A DNA stretch of 64,000 bases from positions 682,001 through 746,000 of the forward strand of contig JAFRUE010000007.1 in the NCBI GenBank assembly GCA_017441925.1, read 5' to 3'. This DNA is from Bacillota bacterium (GTDB lineage Bacteria > Bacillota > Clostridia > Lachnospirales > Bianqueaceae). The position numbers were made by a program, and so were the translations under genes. Positions 1 through 7,907 of this stretch are shown here, in pieces (the first letter of the stretch is position 1; each line of letters starts with the position of its first letter). The notes under the pieces were generated by a model. That model worked only from the letters and a program-made list of their open reading frames with translations, was not told the origin of the DNA and did no database searches.

Positions 1-255
<255 letters not shown>

Positions 256-272
256 TTAAAACCATCGGTATT

Positions 273-2096
273 TTATTCCACTGTAACTGATTTTGCAAGG
301 TTTCTCGGCTTATCAATATCACATTTGTTTTCTTTTGCCGTATAGTATGCGAGCAGCTGGAGCGGAATGATCTCGATAACAGCAGCAAATACCGGATTCA
401 CATCCGGTATAAACAGAAAGTCATCTGCTGCGGAAACGATCTTCTGATTGTTCCGGAATGTCAGTGCAAGGACTTCGGCACCTCTTGCCTTTACTTCAAT
501 TATATTGTTCATCGTCTTCTCCATCACGGCAGGATTGCAGCATACTGCGATGACCGGCTGATGATCTTCGATCAGAGCAATCGTCCCGTGCTTAAGCTCT
601 CCGGCGGCGTAGGCTTCCGCGTGAAGATAGGATATTTCTTTCATCTTCAGCGCTCCTTCCAAAGCGATGGCATAATCCGTATTCCTGCCGATAAAGAAAA
701 GCGAATGGTTTTTGTGATACTTATTTGCGAGCCGCGGAATCCGGTGATTCATATCGATCGCCTGCTGAATATACATCGGTATTTGCTGCAGTGCCGCAAT
801 CATCTCCGCCGATCTCCCCACGAGATATCCCAGCCTATCCGCAAAAAGAACCGCCAGGAGATACAGGACGGAGAGCTGTGTGGTAAATCCTTTCGTTGTA
901 GCGACCGCGATCTCAGGGCCTGCCCATGTATAGACTGCATAATCCGCCAACTGAGCGATCGTGCTGCCTACAACGTTAACGATGGCAAGGGTTCTGGCGC
1001 CCCGCTTTTTACATTCCTTAATCGCTGCAATCGTATCTGCGGTCTCTCCTGACTGAGAGATCGCGATCAGCAGAGTATGATCGTCGATCAGCGGATTGCT
1101 GTAGCGCAGTTCACTGGCCAGTTCCACTTCCACCGGTATACGTGCAAGCTGTTCCAGCACATATTTGCCGGAACAGCCCGCATAATAAGCAGATCCGCAG
1201 GCTGTGATCACGATTCTGGTAATCTGCCTGAGCTCATCATCCGACAGTTTCAGTTCTTCGAAAAAAACTCTGCCGTCCCGGATGCGCGGTGTGATTGTAG
1301 CCTTGACCGCTCCGGGCTGTTCCATGATCTCTTTCAGCATGAAATGCTCATAACCGCCTTTTTCCGCAGCCTGAACATCCCAGGCAATCCGTGCGATCTT
1401 TTTAGGGATCGGCTGTCCAAGGCAGTCATAGACTGAGACCTGATCTCCGGAAATCTCTGCGAATTCTCCGTCTTCCAGATAAATGACGTTCCGTGTATGG
1501 TTTACCAGTGCAGTCACGTCAGATGCAAAATAGTTTTCCTGGACACCGACTCCAAGGATCAGCGGACTTGATTCTCTGACTGCATAGATTTTACCCGGTT
1601 CTTCACTGCAGATCACACCAAGTGCGTATGATCCGTGCAGACGGTTGGATGTCCGGATTAGCGCTTCTTTTACATCCCCATGATAATACATTTCCATGAG
1701 ATGAACGATGACTTCCGTGTCTGTCTCGCTTTCAAAAACATAGCCCTTACTGATCAGTTCCTCCCTCAGAGCCCTGTAGTTCTCGATGATCCCGTTATGT
1801 ACGACCGCGAATCTGCCGTCGTTTGACAGATGCGGGTGCGCGTTTTTCTCTGTCGGAGCACCATGCGTAGCCCAGCGGGTATGTCCGATACCGGTAGAAC
1901 CGGGAACTGCTGCTCCGTTCTGCGTCTTTTCACAAAGATTGACGATCCTGCCCGTCACTTTGCTGACAAGTATACGGGAATCCTCCATTACTGCGATCCC
2001 CGCAGAATCGTACCCTCTGTATTCCAGCTTCTGGAGTCCCTCCAACAGAATGGGAGCAGCTCCCTGTACTCCGGTATATCCGACAATTCCGCACAT
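273..2096 (-). CDS. glmS: Glutamine--fructose-6-phosphate aminotransferase (isomerizing)
   Basis: GlmS makes glucosamine-6-phosphate from fructose-6-phosphate and glutamine, the entry to cell-wall amino sugar synthesis. The 607-residue product has the usual family length. It starts MCGIVGY, so Cys2 is the amidotransferase nucleophile after Met removal. HNGIIENY belongs to the glutaminase domain (to about 230). Two SIS sugar-isomerase domains follow (about 285-420 and 455-595), with SQSGETADT and AGELKHGTIALIE. The end PRNLAKSVTVE is the canonical C-terminus that closes the active site. The start is set by GGAGGA six bases upstream. It lies 17 bases after asnB, so it is read within a larger operon and has no room for a glmS ribozyme leader. 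Confidence 0.97.
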   Translation of the reverse strand: MCGIVGYTGVQGAAPILLEGLQKLEYRGYDSAGIAVMEDSRILVSKVTGRIVNLCEKTQNGAAVPGSTGIGHTRWATHGAPTEKNAHPHLSNDGRFAVVHNGIIENYRALREELISKGYVFESETDTEVIVHLMEMYYHGDVKEALIRTSNRLHGSYALGVICSEEPGKIYAVRESSPLILGVGVQENYFASDVTALVNHTRNVIYLEDGEFAEISGDQVSVYDCLGQPIPKKIARIAWDVQAAEKGGYEHFMLKEIMEQPGAVKATITPRIRDGRVFFEELKLSDDELRQITRIVITACGSAYYAGCSGKYVLEQLARIPVEVELASELRYSNPLIDDHTLLIAISQSGETADTIAAIKECKKRGARTLAIVNVVGSTIAQLADYAVYTWAGPEIAVATTKGFTTQLSVLYLLAVLFADRLGYLVGRSAEMIAALQQIPMYIQQAIDMNHRIPRLANKYHKNHSLFFIGRNTDYAIALEGALKMKEISYLHAEAYAAGELKHGTIALIEDHQPVIAVCCNPAVMEKTMNNIIEVKARGAEVLALTFRNNQKIVSAADDFLFIPDVNPVFAAVIEIIPLQLLAYYTAKENKCDIDKPRNLAKSVTVE

Positions 2097-2113
2097 AATG
2101 ATCCTCCATATGT

Positions 2114-3697
2114 TTATTTCCCGCTGTTTCCGTAATTTGCCAGTACTCTCGCAGACGGATCGTTCACATTACAGCCTTCCCATGTTCTGTTTGGCATCCA
2201 GAAATCCACGATCATCTCCGCCTGACCCGGATAGCAGTCTTCGAAAATCTCTCTGTACAGCAGTGATTCTTTTGTAAAAGGTCTGGCATAATCGTATTTC
2301 ATCCGAAGTTCTTCATACTCTTCGTCAGAATACAAGGTCTCCGCATATTCTTTCAGATCATCGACCATAGAGTGTCCGACCGCGTCCGAAAAAGCGGCTT
2401 TTTCTCGCCAGAGGATCGTATCCGGCAGATAACCCAGCCCTTCAAAAGCATGACGGAGCAGGTATTTCCCGATCCCGTACCGGTTGACTTTGATCTCCGG
2501 ATCCAGGCTCATCACATAACTGACAAAATCAAGATCGCCAAACGGCACTCGCGCCTCCAGGGAATTTACGGAAATACATCTGTCTGCACGAAGCACATCG
2601 TACATGTGCAGTTCCCTGATCCGTTTCTGCGCTTCTTTCTGAAACTCTGCCGCAGACGGAGCATAATCCGTATATTTGTATCCGAAAAGCTCATCCGAGA
2701 TCTCTCCGGTCAGCAGTACACGGATATCTGTCTGCTCATGAATCGCTTTGCAGACCAGGTACATGCCGATACTCGCCCGTATCGTCGTGATATCATATGT
2801 ACCCAGCAGACGGATTACATCCGGAAGCACTTCTATAACGTCATCCGGTGTCATATAAACTTCCGTATGATGACTGCCTATATATTCCGCAGCCTGGCGT
2901 GCATACTTGAGATCGATCGCATCTCCGCTCATTCCGATCGCAAATGTCTCGATCGGTCTGCTGCTTTCTTTGGCTGCAATCGCACAGACAAGGGAGGAAT
3001 CAAGGCCTCCGGAAAGCAGGAACCCGACCTTCGCGTCTGCGACAAGGCGTTTTCTGACACCTTCCGTCAATTTCGAACGGATCATACTGCAGGCTGTTTC
3101 GACATCGTCGGCTCTTGTTTCCGCAACTGCAGATATGTCGCAGTAACGGGTAAACAGACCGTCGTCATAGTAATACCCAGGCGGAAACGGACGGATCTGA
3201 GCGACCAGCCCGATAAGATTTTTCGGCTCACTTGCAAAAATGATCGTCCCCTGCTCATCATATCCGTAATACAGCGGCCGGATCCCGATAGGATCCCTGG
3301 CCGCTATATACTTCTTGTGTTCACCGTCATACAGAATACAGGCAAATTCAGCATCCAGTATGGCAAACATGTCTGTCCCGTATTCTTTATAAAGCGGCAG
3401 GAGGATTTCACAATCACTGTCTCCGGCAAAGCCATAACCTTTTTGCCGCAATATTTCCCGTTGTTTCTCAAATCCGTACAGTTCTCCGTTGCAGACTGCA
3501 TAGCTGCCGTCCAGTTCAAACGGCTGCATGCCGGAAGAAGTCAGATCCATGATGGAAAGACGATGGAATCCCAGAAGTCCATTCCCGGTATCGATAATCC
3601 TGCTGTCGTCAGGTCCTCTGGAGAGAGTACGTTCAAATGCCTTCAGAAACGCGGCTTTGGAATATCCGGTACCGCAGTATCCCATGATCGAACACAT
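2114..3697 (-). CDS. asnB: Asparagine synthase (glutamine-hydrolysing)
   Basis: This 527-residue protein converts aspartate to asparagine with ATP and glutamine. It begins MCSIMGYCG, placing the class II amidotransferase nucleophile at Cys2, with RGPDDS and CNGELYG in the glutaminase half. The synthetase half has the PP-loop SGGLDSS near residue 228, followed by LTGEISDELFGYKY and EARVPFGDLDF, all typical of bacterial AsnB. The ATG at 3697 has GGGGAGG about nine bases upstream. It sits 16 bases downstream of amt and 17 bases upstream of glmS, as part of the leftward nitrogen operon that pairs ammonium and glutamine supply with amide-transfer enzymes. Confidence 0.95.
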   Translation of the reverse strand: MCSIMGYCGTGYSKAAFLKAFERTLSRGPDDSRIIDTGNGLLGFHRLSIMDLTSSGMQPFELDGSYAVCNGELYGFEKQREILRQKGYGFAGDSDCEILLPLYKEYGTDMFAILDAEFACILYDGEHKKYIAARDPIGIRPLYYGYDEQGTIIFASEPKNLIGLVAQIRPFPPGYYYDDGLFTRYCDISAVAETRADDVETACSMIRSKLTEGVRKRLVADAKVGFLLSGGLDSSLVCAIAAKESSRPIETFAIGMSGDAIDLKYARQAAEYIGSHHTEVYMTPDDVIEVLPDVIRLLGTYDITTIRASIGMYLVCKAIHEQTDIRVLLTGEISDELFGYKYTDYAPSAAEFQKEAQKRIRELHMYDVLRADRCISVNSLEARVPFGDLDFVSYVMSLDPEIKVNRYGIGKYLLRHAFEGLGYLPDTILWREKAAFSDAVGHSMVDDLKEYAETLYSDEEYEELRMKYDYARPFTKESLLYREIFEDCYPGQAEMIVDFWMPNRTWEGCNVNDPSARVLANYGNSGK

Positions 3698-3713
3698 CTC
3701 ATGCCGCCTCCCC

Positions 3714-5441
3714 TCACTCGACGTCCTGAAGAGCGTCGTATCCTTCTTCTCCGGTCCGGACTTTTACGACATTTTCGACATCGTAGACAAAGATCTTGCC
3801 GTCGCCGATATGTCCTGTATACAGAACTTTTTTGGCTGTTTCGATCACATCACGGACCGGTACTTTACTGACGACGATGTCGACCTGGACCTTTGGCAGA
3901 AGATTTGTTTCCACCGCGACGCCTCGGTAATACTCGGGCTTGCCTTTCTGCTGACCATAGCCCATAACGTGAGATACCGTCATTCCCGTGATTCCGATCT
4001 GACTCATCGCTTCCTTCAGGACATACAGTTTCTCTTCTTTGAAAATGATTTCAACTTTGGTGAATTTAGGTGTTCCTGCCTCAAAGGACGGAACCTTTTT
4101 CACCGGAATCGCTTCTGCAGCGGGAGTCGTGCCCGTTACAGCCACGATATTATCCACCGGCCCGAAATCCGCGTATTTCTCCACTGAAGGCGCAAAGTCG
4201 GCATATGCACTCGGCAGGCCGTGTTCTGTACTATCCAGTCCCTTAAGTTCCTCCTCCGGCGTAACGCGCAGACCGTGAGTCTTCTGGATCAGCCAGAAGA
4301 AAAGCACCATGGCGGCTGCAGCATAAACCGCGACGCTTACAAATCCAAGCAGCTGGATTCCGGTCTGACGGAATCTACCGGTATAGAACAACCCATCAAG
4401 AGCGGCAGGCGCATTCGGATTTGCCAGCAGACCTACCGCGACAGTACCCCATATGCCGTTTGCCATATGAACACCGACAGCACCGACGGGGTCGTCGATA
4501 TGCAGTTTCAGGTCCAGGCCTTCTACGACAATTACAACAAGAATACCGGAAACAAGCCCTACAACTGCTGCTCCGACCGCATCATATGCATCACATCCGG
4601 CTGTTACTCCGACAAGACCCGCAAGTGAAGCATTCAGGCACATTGAAACATCCGGCTTCCCATTGCGGATCCAGGTGAAGATCATCGTTGCGACAGTTGC
4701 AACGGACGGTGCGATCGTTGTTGTCAGGAAAATCGAAGACAGTTCGCTGACTGTCGTAGCGGCGGCACCGTTAAACCCGTACCAGCCCAGCCACAGAATG
4801 AATACGCCCAATGCGCCGAGCGGGATCGAATGACCGGGAATCGCATTGATTTTCGTGACCTTACCGTTCCTGTCCGTGACATATTTCCCGATACGCGGAC
4901 CAAGGTATACTGCACCGATCAGTGCTGCGATCCCGCCTACCATATGAATCGCGGTCGACCCTGCATAATCATGGAAACCTAAGCCGGCAAGCCATCCGCC
5001 TCCCCAGATCCAGTGCGCTTCTACCGGGTAAACGAGCAGCGAGATGACAGCCGAATAGATACAATAAGCAGAAAACTTGGTCCGTTCCGCCATCGCTCCG
5101 GATACGATCGTAGCCGTTGTCGCACAGAATACCAGATTGAATACAAATGTGGATGCTCCGGTAAATCCGCCGTCTGACGGACTTGCGATGAACTCCTTAA
5201 AATCCGTGAAAAGATCCATATTCGGCAAACCGATCAGTCCGAACAAAACGTCTTCTCCCATCATCAGGCCGTAGCCAAGCAGGGAAAAAACGATCGTACC
5301 GATACAGAAATCCATCAGATTCTTCATGATGATGTTCCCGGCGTTCTTGGCTCTGGTGAAGCCGGTTTCGACCATTGCAAAACCTGCCTGCATCCAGAAG
5401 ACCAGTGCAGCTCCGATCAGATACCAGAATTCAATTGTCAT
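3714..5441 (-). CDS. amt: Ammonium transporter fused to a C-terminal PII signalling domain
   Basis: The N-terminal 390 residues are an Amt/Mep/Rh ammonium channel with about eleven membrane segments; the pore twin histidines are His166 (in STAIHMVGG) and His325 (in GVHMANGIWG). A linker of about 70 residues leads to a complete PII (GlnB/GlnK) domain at 461-575. This has the T-loop (GYGQQKGKPEYYRG, Tyr505 aligning with the uridylylated Tyr51 of E. coli), LPKVQVDIVV and TGHIGDGKIFVYDV. PII normally plugs the channel as a separate protein; here plug and pore are one chain. The start has AGAGGAG six bases upstream. It lies 65 bases after glnN with no terminator between. Domain identity is certain; the way the fusion is gated is inference. 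Confidence 0.95.
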   Translation of the reverse strand: MTIEFWYLIGAALVFWMQAGFAMVETGFTRAKNAGNIIMKNLMDFCIGTIVFSLLGYGLMMGEDVLFGLIGLPNMDLFTDFKEFIASPSDGGFTGASTFVFNLVFCATTATIVSGAMAERTKFSAYCIYSAVISLLVYPVEAHWIWGGGWLAGLGFHDYAGSTAIHMVGGIAALIGAVYLGPRIGKYVTDRNGKVTKINAIPGHSIPLGALGVFILWLGWYGFNGAAATTVSELSSIFLTTTIAPSVATVATMIFTWIRNGKPDVSMCLNASLAGLVGVTAGCDAYDAVGAAVVGLVSGILVVIVVEGLDLKLHIDDPVGAVGVHMANGIWGTVAVGLLANPNAPAALDGLFYTGRFRQTGIQLLGFVSVAVYAAAAMVLFFWLIQKTHGLRVTPEEELKGLDSTEHGLPSAYADFAPSVEKYADFGPVDNIVAVTGTTPAAEAIPVKKVPSFEAGTPKFTKVEIIFKEEKLYVLKEAMSQIGITGMTVSHVMGYGQQKGKPEYYRGVAVETNLLPKVQVDIVVSKVPVRDVIETAKKVLYTGHIGDGKIFVYDVENVVKVRTGEEGYDALQDVE

Positions 5442-5506
5442 GACAAACTCCTCTTTTCTCTGTATTAGCTTGTTCTATCCCTTAATCATTCTGTCCGGCA
5501 TTGTAT

Positions 5507-7603
5507 TTATCTTACACTGAACAGGATATCGCCATAGGACGGATACGGCCAGTAGGATTTAGCTGTCAATGTCTCCGCCTGATCGACCAGGATACGAAGT
5601 TCACTCATCTCGGGAAGCAATCTGTCACGGATCGCATAACCCAGCCTGATCGTATCATTTATTTCCTGAAGACTGACTACGATCTCTTCGAGTGTGGCAG
5701 TTTTGGTCATGATCCCATCATTCAGACAGGACAGTTTCTTAAGAACTGTGCATTCATAGCCGTACGGAATATCGCTCTGCAGATCTTTTTTAAGCCGGAT
5801 CGTATTCGCAAGGGATGCGGCATATGCGGAAACTGCCGGAGCGATCTCTTCCTTGACCATCGCGATCATCGTATTCGCTTCGATCTGTACAGCCTTGTTA
5901 TAGTTATCCAGCATGATCTCACAGCGGGATTCCAGTTCCGCTCTGGTAAACACCCCAAGACCGATCAGCATATCCGCGTTCTTTTTATCGAGCAGATGAG
6001 GCATGCAGTCCGGGGTTGTGCGGTAGTTCAGCAGGCCGCGGACCTCTGTCGCTTCCTTGATCCAGTTATCGTCATAGCCGTTTCCGTTGAAAATAATCCT
6101 CTTGTGGTCTCTGATCGTCTTACGGATCATCTCATGAAGGGCGGTCTCAAAGTCATCTGCCTGCTCCAGTCTGTCCGCATAGATCCTCAGACTCTCCGCC
6201 ACCGCACTGTTCAGCATGATGTTTGCACAGGCAATACTGTTGGAAGAGCCCAGCATACGGAATTCAAACTTGTTGCCGGTAAAAGCGAACGGAGATGTCC
6301 GGTTGCGGTCCGTCGTATCCCGGTTGAACTTGGGCAGTACATCAACGCCAAGCTTCATCTGTGTTTTCCGGACACCGGCATAAGGTGTGTCGCTTTCGAT
6401 CGCTTCCAGAACCGCATTCAGCTCATCACCGATAAACATCGAGATAACAGCCGGCGGTGCTTCATTCGCGCCGAGACGGTGATCGTTGCCGGCGGTCGCG
6501 ACCGAAATACGCAGCAGATCCTGATAATCATCCACTGCCTTGATCACCGCACACAGGAACAGCAGGAACTGCGCGTTCTCATATGGAGTATCCCCTGGAG
6601 AAAGCAGGTTCTGTCCGGCGTCTGTAGCGATGGACCAGTTGTTGTGCTTGCCGCTGCCGTTTACGCCCGCAAACGGTTTCTCATGCAGCAGACAGACAAG
6701 GCCATGCTTTGCAGCGACTTTCTGCATGATTTCCATTGTCAGCTGGTTGTTATCCGTAGCGATATTTGTCGTCGTATAGATCGGAGCCAGCTCATGCTGT
6801 GCCGGGGCAACCTCATTATGCTCGGTCTTGGCCATGATGCCGAGCTTCCAGAGCTCCTCATTCAGCTCCACCATATAAGCAGCTACACGAGGTTTCAGGG
6901 CTCCGAAATAATGATCGTCCAGTTCCTGTCCCTTGGGCGGTTTGCTGCCGAAAAGCGTACGGCCGGTATATCTCAGATCCGGACGTCTATCGTACATCTC
7001 TTTTGTAATAAGGAAATATTCCTGCTCCGGTCCGACGGAAGAACGGACGTATTTCGCCGAACTGTTTCCGAAAAGACGCAGGATCCGCAGAGCCTGTCTG
7101 TTCAGCGCTTCCATGGAACGCAGAAGCGGAGTCTTCTTATCAAGAGCCTCCCCTCCATAAGAAGCAAAAGCTGTCGGAATGCACAATGTATTTCCTTTTA
7201 CAAATGCATAGGACGTCGGATCCCAAGCAGTATAGCCTCTTGCTTCAAATGTCGCGCGCAGGCCTCCGCTCGGGAAAGACGAAGCATCCGGTTCGCCTTT
7301 GATCAGTTCTTTTCCGCTGAATTCCATGATTACGCTGCCGTCCGGTGACGGAGAAATGAAACTATCATGTTTCTCCGCCGTAATGCCGGTAAGCGGCTGG
7401 AACCAATGTGTAAAATGCGTCGCACCGCGCTCAACAGCCCAATCCTTCATCGCTTCTGCGACAGCATTGGCTACCGTAATATCCAGTTCTCTTCCTTCAT
7501 CAATAGTCTTGCGGAGCGACGCATAGACATCTGCCGAAAGCGTTGCTCTCATAACGCGGTCATCAAACACCATACTTCCAAAATAATCGGATACTGTACT
7601 CAT
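5507..7603 (-). CDS. glnN: Glutamine synthetase type III (GSIII)
   Basis: GSIII makes glutamine from glutamate, ammonia and ATP. About 698 residues matches the long GSIII class (around 700) rather than GSI (about 440). Recognisable blocks are PEQEYFLI, the histidine block GVNGSGKHNNWSIAT, the nucleotide and glutamate region RLGANEAPPAVISMF, and NRTSPFAFTGNKFEFR near the active-site arginine. Two overlapping starts are possible, ATG at 7609 (MKMST) or ATG at 7603 (MST); the doubled AGGAGAGGAG suits either, and the annotated one has an 8-base spacing. It is the first gene of the leftward nitrogen operon, behind a consensus promoter at 7693-7721 and a leader with a hairpin and terminator (7627-7683), so it is probably controlled by antitermination. 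Confidence 0.95.
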   Translation of the reverse strand: MSTVSDYFGSMVFDDRVMRATLSADVYASLRKTIDEGRELDITVANAVAEAMKDWAVERGATHFTHWFQPLTGITAEKHDSFISPSPDGSVIMEFSGKELIKGEPDASSFPSGGLRATFEARGYTAWDPTSYAFVKGNTLCIPTAFASYGGEALDKKTPLLRSMEALNRQALRILRLFGNSSAKYVRSSVGPEQEYFLITKEMYDRRPDLRYTGRTLFGSKPPKGQELDDHYFGALKPRVAAYMVELNEELWKLGIMAKTEHNEVAPAQHELAPIYTTTNIATDNNQLTMEIMQKVAAKHGLVCLLHEKPFAGVNGSGKHNNWSIATDAGQNLLSPGDTPYENAQFLLFLCAVIKAVDDYQDLLRISVATAGNDHRLGANEAPPAVISMFIGDELNAVLEAIESDTPYAGVRKTQMKLGVDVLPKFNRDTTDRNRTSPFAFTGNKFEFRMLGSSNSIACANIMLNSAVAESLRIYADRLEQADDFETALHEMIRKTIRDHKRIIFNGNGYDDNWIKEATEVRGLLNYRTTPDCMPHLLDKKNADMLIGLGVFTRAELESRCEIMLDNYNKAVQIEANTMIAMVKEEIAPAVSAYAASLANTIRLKKDLQSDIPYGYECTVLKKLSCLNDGIMTKTATLEEIVVSLQEINDTIRLGYAIRDRLLPEMSELRILVDQAETLTAKSYWPYPSYGDILFSVR

Positions 7604-7626
7604 TTTCATATCTCCTCTCCTGCCGG

Positions 7627-7685
7627 AAATAAACAAAGACAAAGGCGCCTTTCGTGGATATCCACCAAAGACGCCTTTGCCTTAT
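7627..7685 (-). promoter_or_regulatory. glnN leader: hexaloop hairpin overlapping an attenuator
   Basis: The leftward transcript is predicted to start near 7685. At its 5' end a 5-bp stem AAGGC/GUCUU (7679-7683 with 7668-7672, one G-U pair) closes the hexaloop AAAGGC (7673-7678). ANTAR proteins are known to recognise hexaloops with A at position 1 and G at position 4, which this fits. The loop and 3' arm are also the 5' arm of a longer hairpin: CAAAGGCG at 7672-7679 pairs with CGCCTTTG (plus-strand caaaggcg at 7640-7647), with the palindrome GTGGATATCCAC inside. A U-rich run follows at 7627-7639, giving an intrinsic terminator before glnN. The two folds exclude each other. The structures are read from sequence; regulation is inference. 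Confidence 0.7.
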
Positions 7686-7692
7686 GCAGCGC

Positions 7693-7721
7693 ATTATACT
7701 CCGACCGTAATGACTTGTCAA
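7693..7721 (-). promoter_or_regulatory. Sigma-A promoter of the glnN operon
   Basis: On the minus strand TTGACA (7716-7721) and TATAAT (7693-7698) are both perfect consensus and separated by 17 bases. The start of transcription is expected near 7685, at the foot of the leader hairpin. Such a strong promoter suggests that control is exerted after initiation. Confidence 0.88.
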
Positions 7722-7727
7722 CACTTT

Positions 7728-7810
7728 TGCAGGAAAAATTTTCATTCCTGCAGAATTTATATATTTTTAAATCAATTTCATGATTTTTCTTGACAAAATG
7801 AAATTCTGCA
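7728..7810. promoter_or_regulatory. Repeated TGCAGRA dyads between the divergent promoters
   Basis: The AT-rich space between the two divergent promoters holds two inverted repeats. TGCAGGAA (7728-7735) faces TTCCTGCA (7745-7752) across 9 bases, just upstream of the glnN -35 box. TGCAGAATTT (7749-7758) faces AAATTCTGCA (7801-7810), the latter lying inside the spacer of the rightward promoter. A fifth copy, TGCAGAA, is at 7850-7856 in the rightward leader. These could be operator half-sites for a dimeric DNA-binding regulator, but no such regulator is encoded nearby, so this is a suggestion only. Confidence 0.4.
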
Positions 7811-7818
7811 CATATAAT
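7790..7818 (+). promoter_or_regulatory. Sigma-A promoter of the split glutamate synthase operon
   Basis: TTGACA (7790-7795) and TATAAT (7813-7818), both perfect consensus with a 17-base spacer. Transcription should begin near 7825, directly at the base of the leader hairpin. Confidence 0.9.
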
Positions 7819-7824
7819 AACTGC

Positions 7825-7890
7825 AAATGAGCAAAGGCGTTCATGAATGTGCAGAAACTGTGCATGTCGAACACCTTTGCTTTTTCTTTT
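7825..7890 (+). promoter_or_regulatory. gltB-operon leader: hexaloop hairpin overlapping an attenuator
   Basis: The predicted transcript begins AAAUGAGC. ATGAGC (7827-7832) pairs with GTTCAT (7839-7844) in a 6-bp stem with one G-U pair, closing the hexaloop AAAGGC (7833-7838), identical to the loop in the glnN leader and with A1 and G4 as in ANTAR targets. GCAAAGGCGTTC (7831-7842) can instead pair with GAACACCTTTGC (7869-7880, one mismatch), followed by TTTTTCTTTT (7881-7890): a classic intrinsic terminator 18 bases before the first gene. The hairpin and the terminator share bases and cannot coexist. A second canonical A1/G4 hexaloop, usual in described ANTAR targets, was not found. Confidence 0.75.
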
Positions 7891-7907
7891 CAGAAAGGAA
7901 GAATACC

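Noticed and set aside
2097..2113. Possible glmS ribozyme upstream of glmS
   Set aside because: Only 17 bases separate asnB and glmS, far too short for the ribozyme, and no core motif is present.
2372..3871. 499-codon open frame antisense to asnB and amt, and similar long antisense frames at 5501-7348, 45438-46979, 50113-51759, 56541-58196 and 62684-63901
   Set aside because: They mirror strong genes on the other strand, have Arg/His/Cys-rich composition typical of shadow frames, no ribosome sites and no recognisable domains.
7845..7868. A second ANTAR hexaloop hairpin between the first hairpin and the terminator 3' arm
   Set aside because: All A-x-x-G hexaloop windows were checked by eye; none is closed by more than two base pairs.
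7825..7890. Known glutamine riboswitch or T-box in the glutamate synthase leader
   Set aside because: The leader is only about 80 nt with two mutually exclusive simple hairpins; no T-box sequence or glutamine aptamer core is present.
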